The position numbers and the translations under genes are program-made. A DNA stretch of 31,529 nt from JAZSNA01 sp045536135 (GTDB lineage: Bacteria; Pseudomonadota; Alphaproteobacteria; CAAHEQ01; UBA3637), in NCBI GenBank assembly GCA_045536135.1, contig JAZSNA010000034.1:1-31529 (forward strand), read 5' to 3'. Below are positions 1 to 8,154 of this stretch, piece after piece. Below the pieces are notes generated by a model. It searched no databases. It saw only the letters and a program-made list of their open reading frames with translations, and was not told where the DNA came from. How positions within the stretch are numbered: position 1 is the first letter of the stretch; the number at the start of each line of letters is the position of its first letter.

Positions 1-1
1 G

Positions 2-700
2 AATGAAATCGCCACTCGGGAATATGGGACTTTGGCGGATGTTGAAGCTAATGTATCCACTTTGGGTGTTAAAACGGAATTTGACATCAGCTATGCCCGA
101 TTAGGGAATACAGAATCAGAAGGTTTTTATATCGCTGTGGATGGTATTACACCGGAAGTTTGTGAAACCTTGCGTTCCAATAAAACCGCTTTTATGGCTG
201 AGATCCAACCATATAATGGTGAAGACCCCGCCAATTCATGTGAAGATGCCAGTGCGGTTTATATCACATTCCCATACCCACCAATCGAGGGGGGAGAGGT
301 TGTTGAAACCGTTCCGCCTGTCACTTGTTGGAGTAATTATGAAGTTATAAATGGTGTTTGTTGTTATGAGGATTATGTTTGTGGAAATACTTGCTGTGGC
401 GGAGAATGTATAAATGATGTCTGTTATAATGCTAATGGCGATGTTTGTCCGAATGGAGTAGATTTGTATGGAGATTGTTGTACAACAGGAAACATTGCGG
501 TCGAAGGTGACGGCTGGGGCTTCTATTGTTGTCCAGAAGGAACAGTAGAAGCCACTATATTGGGAGAATGTTGTCCAAAAGGGTATTATGCGGCTCACCT
601 TTATGATAACGGTGCAGAAGATGGTTTCTGTTGTCCAAATGGAACTACTATAGATCTTGATCAATGGTGTTGTGTTGATGATGATGGGAATTGTTGGTAA
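2..700 (+). CDS. Partial pilin-like protein with cysteine-rich, granulin-like C-terminal tail
   Basis: The 5' end lies outside the window: the frame is open from base 2, so the N-terminus is unseen. Numbering from the TTG at 32, residues about 30-80 resemble the C-terminal core of type IVb (PilS-like) pilins: a short strand, a Pro-x-x-Cys helix (Cys44), a second Cys at 70, and a closing strand ending in Phe80. Residues 99-221 hold 20 further cysteines. These include seven vicinal CC pairs, several in the form CCP-x-G, which recalls granulin-type disulfide ladders. The protein is probably exported and either assembled into a pilus or displayed at the surface, with oxidised disulfides. A bidirectional terminator follows directly. 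The pilin assignment is by pattern, supported by a matching second gene at 22693-23157. The exact function is unknown. Confidence 0.7.
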   Translation, partial: NEIATREYGTLADVEANVSTLGVKTEFDISYARLGNTESEGFYIAVDGITPEVCETLRSNKTAFMAEIQPYNGEDPANSCEDASAVYITFPYPPIEGGEVVETVPPVTCWSNYEVINGVCCYEDYVCGNTCCGGECINDVCYNANGDVCPNGVDLYGDCCTTGNIAVEGDGWGFYCCPEGTVEATILGECCPKGYYAAHLYDNGAEDGFCCPNGTTIDLDQWCCVDDDGNCW

Positions 701-713
701 TCATTCTACTTTT

Positions 714-746
714 AAAAAAAGGGGGATTTTGTCCCCCCTTTTTTTT
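714..746. terminator. Bidirectional Rho-independent terminator
   Basis: An A7-G5 arm (714-725) pairs with a C6-T8 arm (732-746) across a short T-rich loop. It gives a poly-U tail on both strands. It sits between the converging pilin-like gene and the small periplasmic protein gene, whose stop codon lies inside it. Confidence 0.85.
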
Positions 747-1068
747 AATCGTCCCAGATGACGACATCTTCAATAATATAAACGGTATTATCCTTGGGAT
801 CGACGATATATGTAATTTCAACCAAATCATCTTCTTCAACCATCGGTTTGAAATAGCTGTGTTCTTTGTTTTTGCGTTTCATTTTTTTAACCTTTTTTTG
901 ACGATAGGTCGTTTGATCGGTTGCTTTTAAAGTCATTTCTTCGCCGGCGGGTGTCAAAATCGTAATACTTTCACCCATCATATCCGTCACAGTTCCGGTT
1001 GTTGTTTCGGCGCCAACATTTAATGCCAAAACAGAACATAAAGTTGTTAATAAGATTTGTTTTTTCAT
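745..1068 (-). CDS. Small periplasmic protein, DUF5666-like, unknown function
   Basis: A 107-residue protein with a clear Sec signal peptide: MKK, a hydrophobic stretch, and likely cleavage after Gly19-Ala20. The mature part starts with a Gly-Thr-Val-Thr strand, followed by alternating strands and a Thr-Tyr turn. A very basic middle segment (about residues 55-68, Lys/Arg-rich) and an acidic C-terminus come next. The pattern resembles small OB-like or DUF5666-type periplasmic domains, which is only an inference. The start at 1068 is chosen because AGGGAGG lies 6-7 bases upstream and the signal peptide begins there; an in-frame start at 1122 would add 18 residues that spoil it. Convergent with the pilin-like gene. 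No specific role can be assigned. Confidence 0.8.
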   Translation of the reverse strand: MKKQILLTTLCSVLALNVGAETTTGTVTDMMGESITILTPAGEEMTLKATDQTTYRQKKVKKMKRKNKEHSYFKPMVEEDDLVEITYIVDPKDNTVYIIEDVVIWDD

Positions 1069-1245
1069 TTCTACCTCCCTTTTTTTGATGAAAAAAGACA
1101 TATTGGAAATAAGGCTTTTCATTTTTTAAATCAAGTTGAATTTGAAATAAAATAATGGGGTATGTCAGACTTCTTTTTAAAAGATTTTGAATAAATTATA
1201 TATAAAAAGCAATAATGCATCATTTATTTAACAAAGGAGAAAATC

Positions 1246-1839
1246 ATGGAACAAGAATACGGAACAAGATATCCAACCCTTGCTTTTTACACGGGCGGTG
1301 CAGGACAAGCTAATGACGGCATCCCGCCTCATCCATTTGAAACATTTTGCTATGACAGTGCGTTACTTGAAGCTAAAATTCAAGATTTCAATGTTGTTCC
1401 TTATACTTCGGTTTTACCGCCTGAATTATTTGGAAATATTGTACCTGTTGAAAAAGTCGCTTCCACATTTAAGCACGGCGCTGTTTTGGAAGTCATCATG
1501 GCTGATGCCGGTGCTTCCATCAACGACCACAAAGCAATCGCAACTGGTGTGGGCATTGTTTGGGGAAAAGATAAAAAAGGAAACTTTATCGGTGGATGGG
1601 CTGCCGAATATGTAGAATATTTTGATACATATATTGATGATGAAATCGCCAAAGCTCATGCCGAAATGTGGTTAACTAAATCATTAAATCATGAATTGGA
1701 TATACGGGGTGTCGAACAACATTCCGATTTCCAATTTTTCCATAATTTCGTGAATATCACGCAAAATTTCGGTTATTCGTTAACGGCTTTGGGATTTTTG
1801 AATTTTAAAAATGCTCCGGCTGTGACCGTTCAAAAGTAA
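1246..1839 (+). CDS. aaxB: Pyruvoyl-dependent arginine decarboxylase (AaxB type)
   Basis: Converts arginine to agmatine and CO2, consuming a proton. The 197-residue proenzyme self-cleaves to give a pyruvoyl cofactor. The conserved Tyr-Thr-Ser-Val-Leu-Pro at residues 53-58 puts the predicted scission at Thr54-Ser55, with Ser55 becoming the pyruvoyl group of the large subunit. Length and motifs fit the chlamydial AaxB family, and as I recall that sequence the resemblance is close along the whole length. A strong AAAGGAGA ribosome site precedes ATG 1246. The next genes encode the matching antiporter and porin, separated by 22 bases and then a 4-base overlap, so this is the first gene of a three-gene operon. 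The probable role is acid resistance or arginine/agmatine exchange. The family call is firm; activity is inferred. Confidence 0.93.
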   Translation: MEQEYGTRYPTLAFYTGGAGQANDGIPPHPFETFCYDSALLEAKIQDFNVVPYTSVLPPELFGNIVPVEKVASTFKHGAVLEVIMADAGASINDHKAIATGVGIVWGKDKKGNFIGGWAAEYVEYFDTYIDDEIAKAHAEMWLTKSLNHELDIRGVEQHSDFQFFHNFVNITQNFGYSLTALGFLNFKNAPAVTVQK

Positions 1840-1861
1840 TTTAAAACAAAGGATTAAAGAA

Positions 1862-3286
1862 ATGGCACAATCAAAGACAAATTCTTCATCTAAATTGGGA
1901 ACAATCGCCTTAGCCGCAATTGTAATCAGTTCAATGATTGGCGGTGGGATTTACTCTTTACCGCAGAATATGGCTCAAAGCGCTTCAGTCGGCGCCGTTA
2001 TTTTGGCTTGGATTATTACAGGAATCGGTATGTATTTTATTGCAAATACTTTTCGCATACTCTCGGTTGAAAGACCGAATATGACAGCGGGTATTTATAA
2101 ATATGCCGAATCGGGCTTTGGAGATTATTTGGGGTTTAATATCGGTTGGAGTTATTGGTTGTGCCAAATCTTTGGAAATGTCGGATATGCCGTTATTACA
2201 ATGGATGCTTTGGACTATTTCTTTCCGGGTGTTTTTACCGGCGGAAATAACTTAAATTCCATTATCGGCGGTTCTTTATTGATTTGGTTTTTTAATTATT
2301 TGGTTTTAAGGGGCGTTAAGCAAGCCACCATCATTAACTTAATTGCAACCATTGCAAAATTGGTCCCGCTGTTTTTATTTATTATAATCATGATGGTGGT
2401 CTTTAAATGGGACCAATTTAAATTTGATTTTTGGGGTCATGGTATCGGAGATATAAGCGCTCAATTAAAAAGTACAATGTTAGTCACTTTATGGGCTTTT
2501 ATCGGTATAGAGGGGGCGGTCGTGCTGTCTTCCAGAGCCAAGAGCCAAAAAGCCGTTTCAAAAGCAACTTTAATCGGTTTCTTGGGCTGTTTAATTATTT
2601 ATATTTTACTATCGGTTTTACCATTCGGTTTTATGGGACAACGGGAATTAAGTCAAATTGCCGATCCGTCAACTGCCGGTGTTTTGGAAAAAGTGGTCGG
2701 TAATTGGGGAGCATGGATTATGAATATCGGCTTGTTGATTGCTGTATTGGCTAGTTGGTTAGCATGGACAATGATTGTCGCTGAAATGCCTTTCGCCATG
2801 GCCAAAAACGGAACTTTCCCATCTGTATTTATGAAAGAAAATAATCAAAGCTCTCCCATGGTGTCACTGTGGGTCACAAGTATTATTATGCAATTAGCCA
2901 TGTTATTGGTTTATTTTTCAAATAATGCTTGGAATACGATGCTTTCAATAACCGGCGTTATGGTTTTACCGGCCTATTTAACCTCTTGTTTGTATTTATG
3001 GAAAATTTGCCATCAAAAACAAATTAGTCAAAAGGCTAAAAAAATAGCATTAATAACCGCTATACTCGGCACAATTTATGCCTTATGGTTATTGTATGCT
3101 GCTGGTTTAACCTATTTATTGGCTGCGGTTATCTTTATCGCTTTGGGTATTCCGGTATTTATGTGGGCCAAATCCGAACGTCAAGGTGATTTCTTTACTT
3201 CAAAAGAGTATATCCTTTTGTATGTGATATTGGCTGTGGCTTTATATGCAATTTACGCTTTATGGACAGGAGTAATTAAATTATGA
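1862..3286 (+). CDS. aaxC: Arginine/agmatine antiporter (APC family, AaxC/ArcD type)
   Basis: A 474-residue inner-membrane transporter of the amino acid-polyamine-organocation superfamily with about 12 hydrophobic segments. The first helix carries the family substrate-binding turn SSMIGGGIYSLP (about residues 22-33). Between aaxB and aaxA it most likely swaps external arginine for internal agmatine, completing a virtual proton pump. Related ArcD proteins exchange arginine for ornithine and cannot be excluded from sequence alone; the adjacent decarboxylase favours agmatine. A weak AAAGGA site precedes the ATG. The stop overlaps the next start as ATGA, implying translational coupling. Confidence 0.88.
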   Translation: MAQSKTNSSSKLGTIALAAIVISSMIGGGIYSLPQNMAQSASVGAVILAWIITGIGMYFIANTFRILSVERPNMTAGIYKYAESGFGDYLGFNIGWSYWLCQIFGNVGYAVITMDALDYFFPGVFTGGNNLNSIIGGSLLIWFFNYLVLRGVKQATIINLIATIAKLVPLFLFIIIMMVVFKWDQFKFDFWGHGIGDISAQLKSTMLVTLWAFIGIEGAVVLSSRAKSQKAVSKATLIGFLGCLIIYILLSVLPFGFMGQRELSQIADPSTAGVLEKVVGNWGAWIMNIGLLIAVLASWLAWTMIVAEMPFAMAKNGTFPSVFMKENNQSSPMVSLWVTSIIMQLAMLLVYFSNNAWNTMLSITGVMVLPAYLTSCLYLWKICHQKQISQKAKKIALITAILGTIYALWLLYAAGLTYLLAAVIFIALGIPVFMWAKSERQGDFFTSKEYILLYVILAVALYAIYALWTGVIKL

Positions 3287-4485
3287 AAAAAATATTTTTA
3301 TCAACAATTTTTGTTTTAACTTGTTTGGGAGTATCTGCAACACCCACAACAAAGTCGATACATAAAAGAATCAAACATTCTCAGAAAATATGGCATATTG
3401 AAAATGATTTAAATGCCTTGGGACAATCATACGCAAATTTTAAAAATGAATTAGCTCAAAAGACAGGTTTATCTTTCGGATTAGATATTTCTTTTCTAGG
3501 TCAACGCGGAAATCCAAGTGGCAAAATAACTCCATGGCAAGTTCAATATTATCCTTATTTTAACTGGAATATGTTTGACAGTTCAATCGGTAGCGGAAGC
3601 TTGCAATTTTCCTATACCGCTGTTCGCTATTGGGGAAATAATGCGACAAACTTGGGGGAAAATTTGGGCGTAGTTTCCGCAGTCAATGACTATCCATCCA
3701 ATTCCAATTCGTTTGATCAATTGTCTTATACACATCAAATGCCTGAAAAATTAGATTGGCTTTCTGTAACTTTGGGACAATTCCCGATGTATAATTTTGA
3801 CGGAACTGCCTATAATTCAAATCAACAAATTAACTTTTTAAACTATGCATTATCTCAAAATGCATCATCTGCATATCCGCTTGCCTCATTGGGGGGATTT
3901 TTAACAATAACTCCTAATGAAGATTGGAGTTTTGTTGTTGGTTTTCAAGATGCCAATAATGTTGATGGTACAAAAATAGATACACATCATTTAGGCGACC
4001 ATAAATATACATCATTTATTTCGGCAACATATAATCCGACAATTATGAATCAAAGCGGACAATATTCAATTATGTTATATAATCAGCCGTCCGTTCAAAG
4101 TCAGCCGACAGAAAGTAATGGATGGAGTATTAACATGCAACAATTTATAAATGAAAAAGTTGCATTGTTCGGTCGGATTAACGGAACATCTTCGTCAGAA
4201 GAAGAAATTAAACAATCTTATGTCCTCGGTGGTGTTTATAACAATCCTTTTGATCGAAACAGTTTGGATCAATTCGGATTAGCGGTAGCGGTTAATAAAT
4301 TAAATAAATCCATGTTGCCTCAAAATACCCGTTCTGTTGAAAGTGTGATTGAAGGATATTATGCTTTCGGTATATCTAACTTTATGACCTTAACACCGGA
4401 TATTCAAGTTTATATCAATCCGGGTCAAGATCCGTCAAACAACTTGGCATTAGTCGGCTCTGTTCGAGCAACATTAATGTTTTAA
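3283..4485 (+). CDS. aaxA: Outer-membrane porin, OprB/AaxA family
   Basis: A 400-residue protein with a Sec signal peptide (cleavage near Ala19) and no lipobox. A short helical segment (about residues 38-62) is followed by many alternating amphipathic strands, and the protein ends in Phe, as outer-membrane beta-barrels do. The Asp-x-Ser-Phe-Leu-Gly-Gln-Arg-Gly stretch and the Tyr-rich strand pattern resemble OprB-type porins, the family that includes chlamydial AaxA, which increases arginine uptake across the outer membrane. It is last in the operon, overlapping aaxC by 4 bases, and is followed at once by a terminator. In Chlamydia the gene order is A-B-C; here the porin is last. Substrate is inferred from context. 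Confidence 0.85.
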   Translation: MKKIFLSTIFVLTCLGVSATPTTKSIHKRIKHSQKIWHIENDLNALGQSYANFKNELAQKTGLSFGLDISFLGQRGNPSGKITPWQVQYYPYFNWNMFDSSIGSGSLQFSYTAVRYWGNNATNLGENLGVVSAVNDYPSNSNSFDQLSYTHQMPEKLDWLSVTLGQFPMYNFDGTAYNSNQQINFLNYALSQNASSAYPLASLGGFLTITPNEDWSFVVGFQDANNVDGTKIDTHHLGDHKYTSFISATYNPTIMNQSGQYSIMLYNQPSVQSQPTESNGWSINMQQFINEKVALFGRINGTSSSEEEIKQSYVLGGVYNNPFDRNSLDQFGLAVAVNKLNKSMLPQNTRSVESVIEGYYAFGISNFMTLTPDIQVYINPGQDPSNNLALVGSVRATLMF

Positions 4486-4489
4486 AGGA

Positions 4490-4514
4490 AAGCCGGATTA
4501 TCCGGCTTTTTCTT
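4490..4514. terminator. Bidirectional terminator after aaxA / sufD
   Basis: Perfect 8-bp stem AAGCCGGA/TCCGGCTT (4490-4497 with 4501-4508), a 3-base loop and a T-rich tail. It lies between the convergent aaxA and sufD genes; the sufD stop codon is formed by the loop. Confidence 0.85.
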
Positions 4515-5067
4515 TTAAAAAATCATTAAGATAATCCAGTCCGTCCTCGGGCAAAATATTTTCAATGAATCCTTTTATTAAAATATTTTTGGCCGATTGA
4601 AAATCAATTCCTCTGGCCATTAGATAAAATAACTGATCCTCATCAACTTTTCCAAAAGTTGAACCGTGCGAACAAGACACATCTTCAGAAAAAATATCCA
4701 ATTGCGGAATCGCTTCAATACCGGCATTATCAGATAATAACATCCCTTGATGAAGTTGATTTCCAATACATTGGGATATATTTTCCGGTATGAATATTGT
4801 TCCGTGAAAAGAAGTTTGGCCCCGTGACAATCCCTTAATTAATTGATTCGAAGTCGTCTGATTCGCTAAATGATTAATTTGTGTTTTAATATTCACTTTT
4901 GTTTGGCATAAGTAAATAATCTTGATATCAACAGATGCATTTTCGCCAACCAGATCTATCTGTATATCCAATGGCTGATCAACCGTCAAAAAAACAACCC
5001 TTTCAGATTGGTTTTTGCCAATCTCTACATGATAAAAAGGCCGGTTAATTAAAAAATTATTTTTCAT
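4498..5067 (-). CDS. sufD: Short SufD-like Fe-S cluster assembly scaffold subunit
   Basis: Partner of SufC in the SufBCD scaffold for iron-sulfur cluster assembly. Only 189 residues are present, against roughly 400 or more in typical SufD. What remains is a shortened beta-helix plus the C-terminal SufC-binding helical part. The diagnostic SufD segment is intact: Pro-Gln-Leu-Asp-Ile-Phe, then Asp-Val-x-Cys-x-His-Gly (Cys132, His134), then Asp-Glu-Asp-Gln-Leu-Phe-Tyr-Leu-x-x-Arg-Gly. This separates it from SufB. It starts inside the end of sufC (11-base overlap). No frameshift remnant of the missing N-terminal half is visible upstream, because sufC occupies that space. It is probably a genuinely reduced SufD. 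Confidence 0.82.
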   Translation of the reverse strand: MKNNFLINRPFYHVEIGKNQSERVVFLTVDQPLDIQIDLVGENASVDIKIIYLCQTKVNIKTQINHLANQTTSNQLIKGLSRGQTSFHGTIFIPENISQCIGNQLHQGMLLSDNAGIEAIPQLDIFSEDVSCSHGSTFGKVDEDQLFYLMARGIDFQSAKNILIKGFIENILPEDGLDYLNDFLKEKAG

Positions 5068-5809
5068 AGTAACGGTATCCCGTTTCTTCCAACTCTTTAG
5101 CTAATTCTTTTCCGCCGGTTTTAACAATATGTCCGTCCATCATAATATGGATTTTATCCGGTGTTAAATAATCCAAAAGTCGTTGATAATGAGTGATTAA
5201 CAAAAAAGAACGGTTCGGTTCAGCCAATACTTTCGTGGCACGGGTAATTGTTTTCAAAGCATCAATATCTAATCCGCTATCTAATTCATCCAAAATTGCA
5301 AAACTCGGCTCTAAAAACGCCAGTTGCAACATATCCATTTTCTTTTTTTCTCCACCCGAAAAACCAACATTCACAAAACGGTTTAAAACTTCTTCTTTTA
5401 AATCAAAAGCATTCATACGTAAGGAAAGTCTTTTTTTAAAAGCCAAAGGATTTAACGGTTCAATTCCACTCGCTTTAAATAAAGCATCAATTGATTGTCT
5501 TAAAAAGTTTTTATAAGTGACGCCCGGAATTTCGGTCGGGTATTGAAAACCTAAAAAAATACCCATATTCGCCCGTTCATCAACGGTTTTATCCAAAATA
5601 CTTTGTCCTTTGAATAAAATATCCCCCGATGTAATCGTATAGGCCGGATGACCGGCAATCACATTTGATAAAGTACTTTTCCCACATCCGTTCGGACCCA
5701 TAATAACATGAGTTTCACCAGCCGGTATAACCAATGAAAAATCATTTAATATTTGTTTTTCGCCGATACGGACATTTAAATTTTTTATTTCAATTAATGG
5801 TATTTTCAT
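5057..5809 (-). CDS. sufC: SufC, Fe-S assembly ABC ATPase
   Basis: Cytosolic ATPase of the SufBCD complex. Its 250 residues are the normal family length. Walker A GPNGCGKS is at about 38-45, the Q-loop Phe-Gln-Tyr at about 88-90, the signature FSGGEKKK at about 150-157, Walker B Phe-Ala-Ile-Leu-Asp-Glu at about 170-175, and the H-loop His in Ile-Thr-His-Tyr. The Leu-Asp-Ser-Gly-Leu-Asp after Walker B is typical of SufC. sufD follows with an 11-base overlap. Unlike most suf operons, no sufB, sufS or SUF regulator is adjacent: hdaA lies 35 bases upstream on the same strand. The ATG at 5809 has only a weak ribosome site. Confidence 0.95.
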   Translation of the reverse strand: MKIPLIEIKNLNVRIGEKQILNDFSLVIPAGETHVIMGPNGCGKSTLSNVIAGHPAYTITSGDILFKGQSILDKTVDERANMGIFLGFQYPTEIPGVTYKNFLRQSIDALFKASGIEPLNPLAFKKRLSLRMNAFDLKEEVLNRFVNVGFSGGEKKKMDMLQLAFLEPSFAILDELDSGLDIDALKTITRATKVLAEPNRSFLLITHYQRLLDYLTPDKIHIMMDGHIVKTGGKELAKELEETGYRYYEK

Positions 5810-5844
5810 ATTTTTCTTATATCCGATACTTAAAAAAAAATCAA

Positions 5845-6492
5845 TTAAAATAGTTTTTCTTCCTCTAATTGGGTCATGGCTTCTTTGATTAAAGGAATCG
5901 TCAAACGTCTTTTTTGAGTTAAAGACAAATTATCCGCCAACATCACTATTCGTTGGATTGTATAAAAAGAACGTTCAATATGACGAAGCAGATAAGACAA
6001 AACCTTTGTATCAATTTGAATTTGTCTGTCTTTAAAACTTTTGTATAATATAGACATAATCAACACATCATCCGGTGCCGTAATCGGTATAATCGGAATA
6101 GATGATAATCGGCTTTTCAAATCCGGTAAAGACCAAACCGGAATTTTGCGAGTCGTCATTAAAAACATCTTCCCCTTTTCTTTTGTATCGTTAAACAAAT
6201 GAAATAAAATCCGTTCATCCGTGATACAATCAATATCTTCCAAAACAAATTTATCCGGTAAGTTGGGAATATCATCAATCGTTAAATGATATGCTTGAAA
6301 AATCTGATCAGAAAAGACCGATGCCAGATGTGTTTTCCCAGAACCTTGTCCGCCTTGAATAATTATGCAATGAAAACCCCAATTCGGGTATGAATCAATC
6401 CATACAACAGCCTCTTTATTACAAGAGGTAACCAAAAAATCTTCTCGATTAAATGCCGGTCTATATGAAAGAGAGATTGGAATCTGTTCCAT
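5845..6492 (-). CDS. hdaA: HdaA, DnaA-related regulator of replication initiation
   Basis: A 215-residue AAA+ protein resembling the ATPase core of DnaA but lacking its C-terminal DNA-binding domain, as expected for Hda/HdaA. It acts with the DNA-loaded sliding clamp to stimulate ATP hydrolysis by DnaA and so limits re-initiation. Walker A GGQGSGKT is at about 47-54, and a Val-Leu-Glu-Asp-Ile-Asp Walker B near 85-90. The N-terminal start fits the position of the clamp-binding motif in this family, though a clear one is not obvious. The start ATG overlaps the upstream DUF2066 stop by one base (TAATG), so the two are coupled. That pairing recurs in alphaproteobacteria. Confidence 0.88.
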   Translation of the reverse strand: MEQIPISLSYRPAFNREDFLVTSCNKEAVVWIDSYPNWGFHCIIIQGGQGSGKTHLASVFSDQIFQAYHLTIDDIPNLPDKFVLEDIDCITDERILFHLFNDTKEKGKMFLMTTRKIPVWSLPDLKSRLSSIPIIPITAPDDVLIMSILYKSFKDRQIQIDTKVLSYLLRHIERSFYTIQRIVMLADNLSLTQKRRLTIPLIKEAMTQLEEEKLF

Positions 6493-7676
6493 TAAAGCTC
6501 CTGTAAATCTTCTTCGATCAAACCGGTATAATCATCCGGAACTGTCGGGATTGGGGAAATTGGAATTGTTGTTATCGGTTCCGGTGTTTGGAATGCCTCT
6601 TGCTTTAAATCCGATGGTAAAACCAAATTGTTTTGCTCTTCTTCCGATACAAAAGCAATGTCCCGTAAGCTCCACTTATCATAAGATGTCGGAGCTAAAA
6701 ACAGTTGATTATCTTTTAAATTTTTAATGAAAATAGGCAACGACCCGACAAAAAACAAATTAATCTGAACCTGATCCCGACGCATTGCATCCACCGTATA
6801 TTTTTGTATCAAGGCAATTTTATCCAGTCTGTTTTTCATACTTAACCATTCGGATAAATTGTTAATCGGTATCATGACAGTAATTTCCGTAGATTGATCA
6901 AATCGAACAGAATTTTGTTCCCGCCATTTGGTTTCAAAGTCCGCATAAATACGACCGATGGCCTGACCGAAAGCTGTTTCAAGCGATGTTGAAACGGGTA
7001 ATTCAAAAGAGATTTCTTCTTGTGATCGTGGCGGTGTATATGAAAATGTTATTATATCGGATATCGGATCTTGTCTGGCATAAATAATACATTCTTTTTC
7101 CGTCTCATATTTTTTCTTTAATAAATTTAGGTTTTCAAGATTGTCTAAATTATATAAATTAATATCTTCCAAATCACCATGCGGGACAATTAGCGGAGTT
7201 GTATCGCTTTTATATGATGATTTTTCCCAAGCTTCTTTCCATGGGTTATCAGTCCATAAAACATATTTACTGAATGGCTCTTTTTGATAAAGTGGAAGGA
7301 TTAAGGTCGGTTTATCCAATGCAGCTAAATATGGAATTTTATTTTCCTGCAACATCTTTTCAATTTCATGTTGTTTAAATGAAACGGCAACATTGGCGAT
7401 ATATCGAATTTGAGATGTTTTTTCATCCTGAACCTGTATTCCGGAAATTAAAAAGGTTAATTCATCATCACTTAACGGCGGTATTTTTTCCAAGTCTTCA
7501 TCAATAATTAATCGTCTCATTAAGGCATTAAAACCACGTCGGGAAGCCAATTGAAAGGCTTTGATTTTAGCTTCCGATGCATTTTCATCCACTATATCAA
7601 CCGATATATTTCGGACAGTAAAAATATCAGCCCAAACGGAAAAACAAAGAAAAAATATTGATAAAAAATAACGCAT
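6492..7676 (-). CDS. DUF2066 domain protein, exported
   Basis: A 394-residue protein with an N-terminal signal peptide (Met-Arg-Tyr, a hydrophobic run, likely cleavage after Ala near residue 16). The segment after it, with Val-Arg-Asn-Ile-Ser-Val-Asp and Ala-Ser-Arg-Arg-Gly-Phe, matches the DUF2066 family found beside hdaA in many alphaproteobacteria. The C-terminal third is rich in Pro, Ile and Thr and may be disordered. The start at 7676 is chosen because it begins the signal peptide just after the ndk stop; a longer reading from 7886 would run 70 residues into ndk. Function is unknown; probably periplasmic or envelope-associated. Confidence 0.82.
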   Translation of the reverse strand: MRYFLSIFFLCFSVWADIFTVRNISVDIVDENASEAKIKAFQLASRRGFNALMRRLIIDEDLEKIPPLSDDELTFLISGIQVQDEKTSQIRYIANVAVSFKQHEIEKMLQENKIPYLAALDKPTLILPLYQKEPFSKYVLWTDNPWKEAWEKSSYKSDTTPLIVPHGDLEDINLYNLDNLENLNLLKKKYETEKECIIYARQDPISDIITFSYTPPRSQEEISFELPVSTSLETAFGQAIGRIYADFETKWREQNSVRFDQSTEITVMIPINNLSEWLSMKNRLDKIALIQKYTVDAMRRDQVQINLFFVGSLPIFIKNLKDNQLFLAPTSYDKWSLRDIAFVSEEEQNNLVLPSDLKQEAFQTPEPITTIPISPIPTVPDDYTGLIEEDLQEL

Positions 7677-7677
7677 C

Positions 7678-8097
7678 TTACCCAACAATTTCCTCTGGAT
7701 TGAAAAATAAAGCAATTTCCCGCCGAGCACTATCTTCACCGTCAGAACCATGAACCGAATTATGGGGTAATTCCAAGCCAAATTGTCCACGAATTGTATC
7801 TTTATCCGCCATCGCCGGATTTGTTTTTCCCATAATTTGACGATATTTGGCAATAGCGTCTTCTCCTTGTAAAACTTGAACGACAATGGGGGCGGATGTC
7901 ATACATTCAACCAATCCATCAAAAAAATCTTTTCCCTGATGTTCTTGATAAAATTCACGAGCTTTTTCCGGTGTCATCCGAATCCGTTTTTGGGCCACAA
8001 TGCGAAGCCCTGCCGATTCAATCATAGCGTTAATTTTTCCGGTAATGTTGCGTTCTGTGGCATCCGGTTTGATTATACTGAACGTTTGTTGTATCAT
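7678..8097 (-). CDS. ndk: Nucleoside diphosphate kinase
   Basis: Transfers the gamma phosphate of ATP to nucleoside diphosphates through a phosphohistidine. The protein is 139 residues, the usual bacterial length. It has the opening Gln-x-Thr-Phe-Ser-Ile-Ile-Lys-Pro-Asp and the active-site block Asn-Ser-Val-His-Gly-Ser-Asp with catalytic His116. ATG 8097 is chosen because GGAGG lies about 8 bases upstream and the conserved N-terminus starts there; an in-frame start at 8133 would add 12 unconserved residues. The DUF2066 gene follows after one base. Confidence 0.96.
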   Translation of the reverse strand: MIQQTFSIIKPDATERNITGKINAMIESAGLRIVAQKRIRMTPEKAREFYQEHQGKDFFDGLVECMTSAPIVVQVLQGEDAIAKYRQIMGKTNPAMADKDTIRGQFGLELPHNSVHGSDGEDSARREIALFFNPEEIVG

Positions 8098-8154
8098 GTC
8101 TATCCTCCAATTATCATTCAGTAGAATAGACATTTTTTATCAAAAAATCAATAA

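Noticed and set aside
236..664. 142-codon open frame on the minus strand antisense to the cysteine-rich gene
   Set aside because: Its composition simply mirrors the repeated TGT-TGT codons of the plus-strand gene, and it has no ribosome site or recognisable domain.
691..930. Plus-strand open frame of 79 codons rich in Phe and Ile
   Set aside because: It runs through the terminator and antisense to the signal-peptide protein at 745-1068, which has a better start and ribosome site.
1136..1216. Promoter of the arginine operon (TTGAAT elements near 1136 and 1187)
   Set aside because: Several weak combinations exist with poor spacing or poor -10 boxes; I could not choose one.
5845..6492. dnaA itself
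   Set aside because: The protein is only 215 residues and lacks the C-terminal DNA-binding domain, so HdaA fits better.
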